DNA of 64,000 bases from Perognathus longimembris pacificus (Eukaryota; Chordata; Mammalia; Rodentia; Heteromyidae): the NCBI RefSeq assembly GCF_023159225.1, contig NC_063172.1:38937832-39001831 (forward strand). The letters run 5' to 3'. How positions within the stretch are numbered: position 1 is the stretch's first letter; the number at the start of each line of letters is the position of its first letter. The position numbers and the translations under genes are program-made. The notes beneath the pieces are model-generated. The model was given only the letters and a program-made list of their open reading frames with translations. It had not been told where the DNA came from and ran no database searches. Positions 37,128 to 49,724 of the stretch are shown here, piece after piece.

Positions 37128-38074
37128 GTGGCCAACAGAATGATTCTGTCATATACCCTAAGAGGAATCAAGTTGCAGATGCAAATTCATATGACTGTGG
37201 ATGTTCTTCATTTACATTAAAATCTGTGATGCACATCCAAGATCTGCCCTGACTACAAATGGTTCAAATGACAAACATTCTCAACCATGCCCACATGATA
37301 AATAAGTAAGCTTTACAGCTATGTGCTGTTATGCCATTCAGAAATCAGGGTATTTTCAGTGAATATTCAGGGCAACACAGTATGTGACAGGCTGGCTATA
37401 CAGATGTATTTGTACAGACACCACAAGCTGTATTGACCTTATGATTTGATGACAGTGTTCATCAGGAGATTGGTCCACCCCTCTGAAAACTCTTGAGAAA
37501 TTTACATTTGTCTTCCACATAGTGTTCTTCATTTTCTATACTTTCCTCTTGGAAAACCAAGAGTATTTTCCTATAGTTTCTCATATTCTTTACCTATGTA
37601 CAATATTAGATTTACCTTATGGACAAGCAAACTAAGTTACTATTGTTCAATTTCAATTATTAACAATCATCTCCTAGATTGCTAAAATGGGACACAAATG
37701 ATGTATTTTGTGTAGACATGTTCTGTGATCTCTGACTGTTCCTTGCTTCTTAAGATAAAATATTCATTATAAGATTCATTTGGCCTCTTAAAATCAGAAT
37801 ACTCACCTTTCAAGGATACAAATATTGAGCTCTCATTATTTCTTTTTCCCTCTTCTTTGGTGCTAATTTGTTTATAACCTTCTAGCACCTATTTTCATGC
37901 ATGGCTTTTCAACCAGACAGACTGAACTTCACGTAGTTTATCTGGAAAAAAATACATGAAAACCCACTCATTGGTTTTATAAGAATCATATGTCACACTG
38001 ATTCAGCTGGTATTCCAGAAAAATCAGAACTTTTACCTTTCCTGCAAGAAAAGAAAATGTTTAAGAGTAAATAG
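37128..38074. other. unique sequence
   Basis: I see no gene, repeat or RNA in this stretch. Confidence 0.6.
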
Positions 38075-38087
38075 AAGTTGAGCACTA

Positions 38088-38171
38088 CAAGTGGTAGAGT
38101 GCTAGCCTTGAGCAAAAAGAAGCCAGGGATGGTGCTCAGGCCCTGAGTCCAAGGCCCAGGACTGGCCAAAA
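38088..38171 (+). mobile_element. 5'-truncated SINE, Geo monomer only
   Basis: Only the Geo part is present, from CAAGTGGTAGAGTGCTAGCC to GGACTGGCC plus A. A perfect 13-bp TSD, AAGTTGAGCACTA, lies at 38075-38087 and 38172-38184. Confidence 0.93.
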
Positions 38172-38619
38172 AAGTTGAGCACTAATCAGCACTTTTCAGA
38201 TAAATCTACATAGCTACTCCAGAAACAATGTTTCACAGATTTTAATGGCCACACAAATCATTTAAAATGTGGATTCTGATTCCACAGATCTAGATAGGAA
38301 CTGATCAGCTCTCATGGGAATGCCAACACTGTAAGTCCACAGAAAAACTCTATAACAACTGAAACTCCATAGTTTTTCCCAAGTTTTTAACTAAGTAGGG
38401 AGCCTGTCTTCAGGTTAAAGATGGCTTTTATTAACTAAGCATTTAGCTTGTGTATACTTGTGAAAAACAAAACAAACAAACAAAAACATGGAAAGATCCC
38501 TTGCTCTCCCAATGATAACATAGAACACAATACCAGCTATCACAACCCAGATGTTAACTCTGATGATCTACCAATTTTATTCACATTTCCCTCAGTTTGC
38601 TAGTACACACATTAATATG

Positions 38620-40075
38620 TACATATTTCATTTTTATACCTTTGACACATGCAAGTTCATGAATTGCCCACCATAATTAAGAAACAAAGCAATTCTATAA
38701 CTACAAAGATCCCACATGTGACTATCCTGTCTTCATAGTTGCACCCCACTCAACTGACCCCTGACTATCACTCTACATTTTTGTTACTGCAAAAAAAATG
38801 GTTAATAAATGGAATCATAGCATATTAAAGTTTGACCTAGTGACATTAAAGGTTGAGAAACATGGCTTTCTACATCATCTTGCATGTCTAGATATGGGAA
38901 GTTATTTACAGGACCCCAACTTTTTCTAAGTTTAAGTCCCTTTTCTCTTTTCTAGAGGAAAGGGCAAAAGCCTTGGTTTTTTAGGATACTGTTTGTGTCA
39001 ACATGACACCCTGGAACTGGCTTTTGATCAGCATAATTTCCCAGTGACTCATCCAGTTGGGCATCAATAGTTCATTTCTGTTTGTGTGTTTGTCTGGTTG
39101 TTTGTTAGGGTTGAAAAGTATTCTAGTACTTGGACATGCCCCAGTTCGTTTAACCACTCACCACTTGAGGGACATCCAGTTGTAACCAGCTTAGCGTTAC
39201 TATATATAAAGCTATTTTGCATGTTTTTGTACAAACATTTGTGTGAACCTTGTTTTTCATTTCTCTATAATAAATGTTCAAATATAATTGTAGGCTACTT
39301 TTCCACAGCGGGTATGCCATTTTCCATTGCAACCAGCAATGTATGAATGATCTGTTTTCTTCACAAACTTTAGAGAACTTGGTATTCTTGTTATTTATTT
39401 TAGCTATCTTGAAAAGGACCAAGTCAAAGTACTTTATGGTTTTAATTTGCATTTCATAGTAGCCAGTGCTGCTGAACATCTACTTACATTTTTCTTAGTT
39501 ATCTATGTATACTCTCCTATGAAATGCCTGTTCATGTCTTTTGCCCACTTTACCATGAGATTGCAGGCTGGAGATACTCACTGGTAGAGCACTTGCTCAA
39601 GGGCCTTGGTTCAATCCCCACTAACAAGAGGAAGCAAAAAGTTGTTCTATAATGAGATTGTCTTCATTGATTTCTTTATACATTCTAGATGCCAAGCCTC
39701 TGTCAGGTGTGTGGTCTACAAACGTTTTCTACCAGACTGTAGCTTTTCTCTCATTATTTTAATAAGACCTTTCATAAAGCAAAAGTTTCTGATTTTAATC
39801 ATTCCGTTCAACCTTTTCAGGGTTGTGATTTTTGTGTCAAATTTAAGAACTTCTTAGGAACCCTAGAACCAGAAGAGCATTTTTCTCCTTTCTAAATAGT
39901 TTATAGTTTTGCTTCCTATTTCAGTCCATGATCCATTTTGAGTTAATTTTTGTGCAATGTTTTTTCCTTATGAGTGTCTAATTTCCCCTACACAATTTTT
40001 AAAAGGGTATCTTTCCTCCTTTAAATTTCTGTTCTACCTTTGTAAAAATCTCAGTGGGTAGCCTTATAATAGTGC
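38620..40075 (-). mobile_element. old mammalian LINE-1 (L1M-type) 3' fragment
   Basis: Antisense L1M phrases run throughout: AAATGGAATCATAGCATA, CCACTTGAGGGACATCCAGT, TGTGTGAACCTTG, AATTTGCATTTCATAGTAGC, TTTGCCCACTTTACCATGAG and GTCCATGATCCATTTTGAGT. It covers the 3' UTR and the end of ORF2. An ID-type SINE interrupts it at 39567-39628. Confidence 0.85.
39567..39628 (+). repeat. ID-type monomer inside the old LINE-1
   Basis: CAGGCTGGAGATACTCACTG, then GTAGAGCACTTGCTCAAG and GGTTCAATCCCC form an ID/tRNA-like unit. It breaks an otherwise continuous L1M segment. Confidence 0.7.
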
Positions 40076-40122
40076 CCCCAATGTTCTGCAGGTCTTTTCT
40101 CAGCAGCAAATAGCAGACAAGA

Positions 40123-42320
<2,198 letters not shown>

Positions 42321-42384
42321 AAATGAACCAAAGTGAAAAGGATAACTTCCAGGCAGTATCTTTCTATTGTAACCTGTTATTTAA

Positions 42385-42512
42385 GGGAATACTAGTAGTC
42401 TACTAGTATTTAAAGGAATACTAGTATTTCTATTCTATATTCTATTCTAGAATACTAGTATATTCTATTCTAGAATTCTAGAATACGATTTAAGAAAATA
42501 CTAGTATTTCTT
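42385..42512. repeat. cluster of ACTAGT and TCTAGA palindromes
   Basis: AATACTAGTA-type units recur five times in about 125 bp, mixed with TATTCTATTCTAGAA units. The result is a locally self-complementary, tandem-like stretch. Confidence 0.75.
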
Positions 42513-42593
42513 CTAAATAGGTGTAAAACTTGTTCCAAATTACTCTTTCTTGATCCAACCTGCCAAGAACTCATGTAACTGTGATATAAGCAA

Positions 42594-42856
42594 TGAAAGC
42601 ATAGGTCCCAGCCATCCCAGAGGATCATGTGGAAATAATCACAGACAGGAGAAGAAGATTCATAAGGAGGTTTATTAGTGGGGCCATAGTTCCCACGGGA
42701 GAGGGAGTTACATGGCATCTGCACCTTATCCAGGTGGCAGCTTCTCTGTGGTAAAGGCGAAGTAGTTACTAGTGAGTAGGAGTGGCTCATTAGGTATGGG
42801 TGGATCTGGGGGCTAGTGGGAGGAGCTGAGGACCTGAGGTTAGGGAAATGCTAACA
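42594..42856 (-). repeat. 3' LTR of the degenerate ERV
   Basis: 263 bp with TG...CA ends on the minus strand, a polyadenylation signal AATAAA and an adjacent polypurine tract at 42857-42867. Its last ~32 bp recur at 46654-46685. Confidence 0.75.
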
Positions 42857-43447
42857 TTCCCCCATTTGTTGTTTATTAATAACAGAGGAGGGGTACCAGG
42901 CTGGGAGTATGGGTGGAGGTTATTTCTTCTGGAGCTACTGCCTGCTGAAAAGGGGCAAAGTAGTCAGGGATCCCTGTTTCATCATTTGGCCTGGTACTGT
43001 CCAGTTTGGTTGGTAAAAGTCCTCATCATTTCCACGAGAATGGTTATCAGGGCCAATAGGTGTCATGGTCTTCTCTGACTACCTCCTGCAGCTTGGGCAC
43101 ATCAAGGAGTCCCTGGGCCTGGGGTCTTCAGGGTCCAGATCTGCACTGGGCAGAGCAGTGTAGTAAGAAGATGGCCTTGAACTGCAAGTTCCCAGGTGGC
43201 AACCTCGGTGAGGGATATTATCCTGTTAAAAGAGACTTTTGAAAAGGTCAGGCAAAAGGCTGACAAGTTCACAGGACCAGTTAACATGAACAACATGGGA
43301 GAACACACCCTGGGCATAAGCCAGAAAAGTTCCATTTGGAACATAAACCCAATTTTGGCCCATTACAAGGAAGGAGGAATAACTGGACTGAGGGCAGGAA
43401 GGAAGTGTTTAGGGATAATGGACTGGTTGGGAGTAACCAGTCAGAGG

Positions 43448-43448
<1 letters not shown>

Positions 43449-43516
<68 letters not shown>

Positions 43517-43600
43517 AATATATATAATAATATATATAATATATAATATATATAATAATATATAATATATGTATATATATACACATATATATATGTATAC
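43449..43600. repeat. (AT)n microsatellite in the ERV
   Basis: Perfect AT dinucleotides lie at 43449-43513, then imperfect AT-rich repeats run to about 43600. The ERV relative near 34646 has only a short ACATATATC at the equivalent position. Confidence 0.95.
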
Positions 43601-43859
43601 AAATAGCAAGTAACTAGGGTAAGAATGCAAGTTTCTGTCCAGATGGAAGAAGGACAGGTATGAACATTAGGTGGGTAAACAACTATTCCTCTTGATCTCC
43701 CGGCTCTGATTAATTTTGAAAGGGCAAGACAAAGTGACTCCATTTAGTATGTGACACCATTCTCCTCTTACTCCTCTCTATGATCCTTGTTCCCTGGACT
43801 GGCCGAGTCCCAGGGGTCCAGGTGCTTGTTGCTGGGATGGCATGCTCCCATTGACATTC

Positions 43860-44080
43860 ACGGGGTTTGAGCTCAGGTCCGGGGCACTGTCCCTGAGCAC
43901 TTCTGCTCGAGGCTAGCACTCTACCACTTGAGCCACCGTGCCACTTTCAACATTTCTCTGGTTCTCTTGAGCCAAGCTTCCTGCCTGGCTCTTTGCTAGT
44001 TAGTTGGGAGATGGAGTTTTAGAGAGATTTTCTGCCCAGGCTGGCTTCGAACCGCAATCCGAGGAGTTCTAGCCATAAAA
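43860..44080 (-). mobile_element. B1-Geo-type SINE inside the ERV
   Basis: Antisense Geo (GAGGCTAGCACTCTACCACT, then TGAGCCACCGTGCCAC) is followed by antisense B1-like text (CCCAGGCTGGCTTCGAACCG). It is shared with the other ERV copy at 34920-35150. Confidence 0.78.
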
Positions 44081-45799
44081 GCCCTTTTTATATCCAATTA
44101 CAGCAACAAGGAGAACAATAGGAATAGAGCTCATCTGTAACTTGATGAGAATTGACCAACAAACACTTGCCAGAGTTTATAGTTAGAGAACAGCAGACTG
44201 AATGAGATCCATGTGCCATCAAATCAAATCATTTAACCTTACTGGCAGGTGGAAGAGAGCACAAATGAATTAATAATCAAGAGGGCAAAGGGTTAAGACA
44301 ATGTAAAAGTCTCAGCTTCAGTGGATCCAAAGTGGCTGTGTCTTCCATCCCAAATCAGCAGGCTTCATTATTCAGGTGTGATGGAGGCAGGCAAGGGAGA
44401 TGAGTTGGATCTGGGTGAGGCTGTAGTGGCATCTCAGAGTCCCCTGGATAGATTGTCACACCTCCTGCTGGGTTGCCTGCAAAATTTCTACGCAAGACTG
44501 GTTAAGGACATTTGAAATCTCCCAGTATTCCCTGGTTGCTTACTCTGAGTACTCTGGCTTTAAGCAGGGTTACAACTTTAAACAGATTTTAGAAGGCTTG
44601 TGCCTTTAACCATCTTCCTAGTCACAAAATCCACACAGACCAAAGGCCAACCAAGTCTGCTCTCTGTAGCAGCCATGACAGTTTCTGAGACCTGGAGGGG
44701 GAAGACCAATGCTACCCCAATGCAACCCTGTGGCCACCCCTGTAGCCACAGACCACCACAGTCCACACAGATAGCACACATGTTGACCTGAATCCTATAA
44801 AGCAAAATATGAGAGCACAGGAGAGAAAAATGGAGAATCAAAATACCAAAGAATTGCCAGGATCAGATGTACATTTGACTTTTAACATAGATAGACATAA
44901 AAAAATAACACACTGGTTTTACATCATTGTACTTATACCACATGCTGCATATTTGAATTTTTCGGAGTTTTTCTTAGACACATTTGCTTGCACCCAAACA
45001 TGATCAGTTTGGGTTTAAAACCTGGAATTTTTCTTTTGGCTTGGGGTCTGGTGCACTGTGACTCCACCCACAGGCTGCAAAGGAAAGTTTAACAGAAGAC
45101 TTAAAGTAAGTTAAAATAGTAGCCAAAAGCAAGTAATTTTGAAACCATGATGCCAGATTTTACATGTTTTACCAACAGACAGCAGACAGACAGTCATACA
45201 GACACTAGTGCACAAGCTTTGAGGCACACTTAGATTTTAATTTTAATTGGCCATGTAAGTTTTTTGTAATTCCAGTCACAAAATTATATTATTTTGCCCA
45301 TATTTTAGAACCACATGGTCAGTTAGAAAACAAAAAAACTTTTCCTAGCAAACAAAAATTTTCACAGATTATCTGGTGAGGAAATGAAGAAGCCACATTT
45401 TGAGAAACCAGTTTAGCATTGAATTACAAGGCACATTTGAATTGCAAAACCACAGTTACAGAATTTAGGGTGGGGGGGCAGGGTTACCAGGAGCTTGAGT
45501 CTCCCAAGTCCCTGCCCTGCCTCAAGGAATTCTAGGAATTTTGCATGCCCATTACCTCTGGGATGGGTGGGACTCCACCTCCAAGAGTTTTTGGAACTTT
45601 GATGGAACCAAGATGGCACTTGCTAAAATTAATTCTATTGTCCACGTGGTCAATGCTAGAGAAAACAGGATTTAGCCAACAACAAGCAGAACTTAACCGA
45701 ATCTCCAAGCTTAACAAACATCAATCAAAGCAGATGTTAAACAAATATTGGTACTTTTGGAAGCTAGTACCAGCCCATCATAGGCAGGTAGGCAGAGTT

Positions 45800-45843
45800 T
45801 AGAGAGAGGCAGAAAGAGAAAGAGAGAGAGAGAGAGAGAGAGA
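45800..45843 (+). repeat. (GA)n microsatellite
   Basis: GA-rich repeat within the ERV internal region, 3' on the plus strand of a purine-rich lead. Confidence 0.9.
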
Positions 45844-45928
45844 ACTCCATCCACCTGAGCGCTCATAGAAGTTATGTAAGTCCAAATTTGTAAGACTGTG
45901 AGCAGCTTTAGACTGTTCCCCATTTGAT

Positions 45929-46510
45929 GAGTGACCAGCAGAGCTGAACTAGAGATCAGTTGACTCCAAACACCCGCAATTGCTGATTCCCTTGACCTAG
46001 CCCAGTGGCTAAAGGTCAGCGGCCCAGTGGCCTTCCCTGGGAGTGGGGCTCAGAGCTTGGAGCCAAGATTTATGGTGGCCCAGTGGCCTTATGGAAAATC
46101 CAAGCTCCCAGCTAATGGTCACTCACCCTGGTTGGAGTCTCAAATCTGTTGTGGTGGATGATTGTGCCCCTCCCATGGTAAGTGATTAGCGGAGCTGAGG
46201 AGTTAATACCAAACGTCCTCGGTATTACTCTGGTCAGCTGAAATGTGAGAGACAATCAGCGATGGAATCGTCACCCCAATCACTGTGTCTCGGACCAAGT
46301 GCGGAGTGTGGCCCTGTGGCCGCAGCCCTGTGGCCCTATGCGATGGTCATTGAGTGGGGCTTGGAACTTGGCGCCAAGATTTTTGGTGTGGCCCAGAAGC
46401 CACGGCCCTGTGGCCCTACGGTAAATTGGAAAATCGGATCCGAGCCCTAGTTTAGATGATCACTTACCCTGGGTGTGAGGGCAAATTTGTAGATTGTCGT
46501 GGTGGATGGA
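45929..46510 (-). repeat. tandem duplication in the ERV leader
   Basis: Two diverged units, about 45929-46180 and 46181-46510, share GAGTGGGGCT, TTGG(A/C)GCCAAGATTT, GGTGTGGCCCAG-like text, a CTCACCCTGG/CTTACCCTGG site and GTGGTGGATG. They sit next to the primer-binding region. Confidence 0.65.
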
Positions 46511-46892
46511 AATAGAGCGCTCAGTCAGGAGAAGTTACCTCAGTGGTCATCTGAGTGGACTTAGGACAGCAGAATAGGTCCCGGAGGCAGCTTGGACCCC
46601 CCAGAAAAGGGGGAGCAAATCCACCAGGGAACCTATCCTGGGATCAGCACCAATGAAAGCATAGGTCCCAACCATCCCAGAGAACCATGCTTTTAAGCAA
46701 CCCTTCCCAGGTATATTGGCAGGCACATTTCTGACCTTAGAATATGCAGATAACATAGATATGCTATGACAACTGGTAGTGGTGGATTCATTTACATTGT
46801 TTACGCTGCTATGTCCAGGCCTTAAGGGAAGGTCAGTTTTTTAAAAAATGAGTAGTGTCTTCCTACCTGTCTTCAAATAATTGTCAAAACAG

Positions 46893-48548
46893 GAGGAGAA
46901 GGAAGATGGTGCCACCACAGTAGGGAGGCACCCCAACTCACTCCAACTGAATAGAGAGCTGGGAACTCCAGCACCCAACACCCTTTCAAAAACCCAGCAA
47001 ACCCGGCAGCCAGAAGCAACAGAGAAATTCAGGAAATGAAAAAAAAAATTTTTTAAAGAAGAGCCTATAACCTGCACGGAGCTGGAAAATCTCTGGGGTA
47101 CCCTTCCCGACCCGCCGACCCTGGCCCAAGCAGAGCCAGGCTGGGAAAGAGGACCCGGCGCCAACAAACCGACTGCCGAAAAGTCACGCCAGGAGCACAG
47201 AGTCCAGACAGCAGGACTCCACGGACCCCAGGGGGTGCACAGACTGATCGAGACTGACGGCGGCAGAGGGGAGGTACAGGACCGCACAACCAGAATCGGA
47301 TGTGAGCGACAGGGGAACCGGGCAGTGCAGAAGGGGAGAGCCGGGCTGCCACCACCAAATGACAGATCGCCACACCTCAGCACCCCACCCCCAAAGGGCC
47401 AACAGCAGCGCGGGACACACACACAATCCAGGACCAGTAAGTTCCCCATTATCCCCTCCCCCAACGGGAGACCAACTATCAGAGACCCAAACCCTACAAA
47501 GAAGCTAGAGCTCCCTCCCTCCCCCTCCCCACCCTGAGGGAACAAAGAACCCCAAATCAGGCGGCAAAAGGTCACTTCAGACTCTGGGAGGACACAGGAG
47601 CTAGCAGAGGCGGAGCAGTGCCAAGGCAGCAGAGGAGCCTGAACCAGCTGCACCGGCCCCGCCCCCTCCCCAACAGGGGCCTGGGGACTGGCAGGCATTG
47701 GAAACCGGACCTGAGGCTCCTGGTCCTCGCGGACTTTTTGAACAAAAGTCACAGGCTCGCTGGTGGGCAATACCAGCCCAGCAGGGACACCTGGGCCCGA
47801 TCACACACACCCCTCTCAGCAGAGGAGCAGAGTCTGTGGGCACCAACCCGCGCCCGGATACTTGATCCTACTGGGGCCCACACATACCGCCCCCCAAAGC
47901 AAACTCGCAGGAGGGCACAAGCACACCCCAACAACCCGGGGCCCGCTCTGGTAGGCGTACGCTGCTCAGGTGGGCAGGGTCCCCCAGCAGCAGTGCCCGC
48001 AGTGGTAGGCACACTTCACACAGGTGGGCAGGGCCCCCCAGCGGCAGCGCCCACTCTGATAGGCGCACCCGCATAGGAGGGCAGAGCCCCCCATCGGCAG
48101 CGTCCACTCAGATTGGCACATTTTGCACAAGTGGATGGGCCACCCCTCAACAACACCAGCCCCAGAGCAATCCACACAGGTGGGTGAACCGTCTGAGAGG
48201 TGAGCTCCTCTGACCAAGATACTGAGTGGAAAAAAGAACCAAAAAAGAGAAAAGCCTCCACACCACGCTGAATCAGTGACCAGCAAACCCCACCAGGGGC
48301 ACGCTAGGGTCAGCACAACACAGCAACAGGACACTATCCCGCAGAGAAAGACACAGAACCTACCCACCCCCAAGTGCAGTGAGGGTGACCACCTCGGCAA
48401 CAACCGAGATGGTCACGCTCACCCACTGGGCAGTAAGGTTCAACAGCCAAACTCAAACCCACAGCCAGGACACAAACAAGTCTCCCACTGACGGACCAGC
48501 AGGAACCAGCACAAAGCCAAACCAGGGAAGCCACCCACAGATCTCCCA
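46893..48548 (+). promoter_or_regulatory. LINE-1 5' UTR with 54-bp tandem repeats
   Basis: GC- and CpG-rich in contrast to the AT-rich flanks, as expected of an L1 internal promoter. From 47954 to about 48150 a unit beginning GGC(G/A)(C/T)AC and containing GTGGGCAGGGCCCCCCAGC repeats with period 54, 54 and 53 bp, plus a partial copy. A 309-codon antisense open frame covers 46841-47770, probably a by-product of base composition. Confidence 0.8.
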
Positions 48549-49675
48549 ATGTGCAAATCACAAAGAAATACAACAAATTTCATCAAAGGGCAAGCCTACT
48601 TGCCAGCTCCAAAAAGCAGTACGACTGAAGAGGAGATGGAGAATAAAAAAATAACTGAGGCTATGATAGCAGAAATAATGGAAAGCCTCAGAAATGAAAT
48701 CAGAAAACGATTCCAGGAGTTTAGAGTGGAAGTCTCGAAGGACATCCAGGACGCCAAGAAAGAAATGGAAGCAAAAATGGATACAGTGCAAACCTCCGTT
48801 AAAGAAGACCTTAACATCCTGAGAAGTGAAATGCATGAAAAAATAGATTTAAAATACAACTCTTTAAAGGAAGAAATTTCCGTGATCAGAGCTGATCTGG
48901 CAACAATAAATAGCTCTCTGACATCCATAAATTCCACACTTGAATCCACAGCACAAAGAATTGACCATATTGAAGCCAGAATCTCTCTCTTGGACGATGA
49001 TGCAGCCGATAAGGTCCAGAAAATTACCATACTCCAAGAAATGGTAAAGCTCCAGGGCAGACTAATCCAGGGGCTAGTGGACAAAGACAAAAGATATAAT
49101 CTGTGCATAACTGGAATAGAAGAAGGAGGTGAATACCAGAGCAGAGGGCTTCAACATATTTTCAATAAAGTGATTGCAGAAAACTTCCCCAATCTCACAA
49201 GGACCTCATCCAGGTAACCGAAGCCTATAGGACACCTGGCAGATCAGACACTAGAAAAGCCACGCCAAGGCACATAATATTCAAGACTTCAGATCTCAAG
49301 AATAAAGAGCAAATTTTGAATGCAGCCAAAGCGAAGAAAGAAATTTATTACAATGGGAAGAGGATCCGAATAACAGAAGACCTCTCCACACAAACCTACC
49401 ACGTGAGAAGAGAATGGAAGGACACCATCCAAGTCCTACAGGCCAACAACTGCCAACCTAGAATAAAATATCCAGCGAAGCTGGAGTTCATATTCGAGGG
49501 GAAAACTAAATCTTTCCATAGCAAAGAGGATCTAAAGGAGTATGTGAATAAAAAACCAGCCCTACAGCTAATTCTAAGAGGGGAACCCCACCCAACAGAA
49601 ATCGTACAGGACACACAGACAGAAACAGAAAGAAACTACAATAGCCAGAGCCCAACAGAAAGAGCAGTGCGCTAA
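48549..49675 (+). pseudogene. LINE-1 ORF1 with a single frameshift
   Basis: ORF1p is the L1 RNA-binding chaperone: coiled-coil, RNA-recognition domain, C-terminal domain. The first open part (48549-49217, 222 codons) is a long E/K/I-rich coiled coil ending in an RNA-recognition start, NLCITGIEEGGEYQSRG. A one-base shift near 49200 moves the frame. The rest continues with DLIQVTEAYRTPGR and then the 49316-49675 segment, which has a C-terminal-domain-like KRIRITEDLSTQTYHVR. Total length would be about 375 residues, normal for L1. The true start may be the ATG near 48640 rather than 48549. Confidence 0.9.
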
Positions 49676-49724
49676 AGACAAGAAAAAGAAAAAAAAAGAA
49701 GAGGAAAAACAGCCTAACAAGAAA

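Larger units (their letters stand above)
42594..46685 (-). mobile_element. degenerate endogenous retrovirus, ERV1-like
   Basis: Minus orientation. The 3' LTR is at 42594-42856 (TGTTAGC ... CTTTCA on that strand, with AATAAA inside). It is preceded by a polypurine tract, AAATGGGGGAA. The internal region runs to 46653. There a primer-binding-like TGGTGCTGATCCCAGGAT follows CTTTCA plus one base, the layout seen in gammaretroviruses. The 5' LTR on the right survives only as about 32 bp (46654-46685), matching the 3' LTR terminus. No gag, pol or env frame is recognisable. The interior carries a Geo-type SINE, an (AT)n expansion, a GA repeat and a duplicated leader. The tRNA primer is not identified. 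Confidence 0.72.

Noticed and set aside
42390..42510. Palindrome cluster considered as a CRISPR array
   Set aside because: There is no regular repeat-spacer structure, and the context is a mammalian genome.
43281..43743. Open frames rich in alternating I and Y
   Set aside because: They are translations of the (AT)n microsatellite.
47618..48076. 152-codon plus-strand and 145-codon minus-strand open frames near 47.6-48.4 kb
   Set aside because: They lie in the GC-rich L1 5' UTR, overlap tandem repeats, give low-complexity P/A/G/R-rich translations and match no family.
48596..49108. 170-codon minus-strand open frame
   Set aside because: It is the antisense shadow of L1 ORF1.
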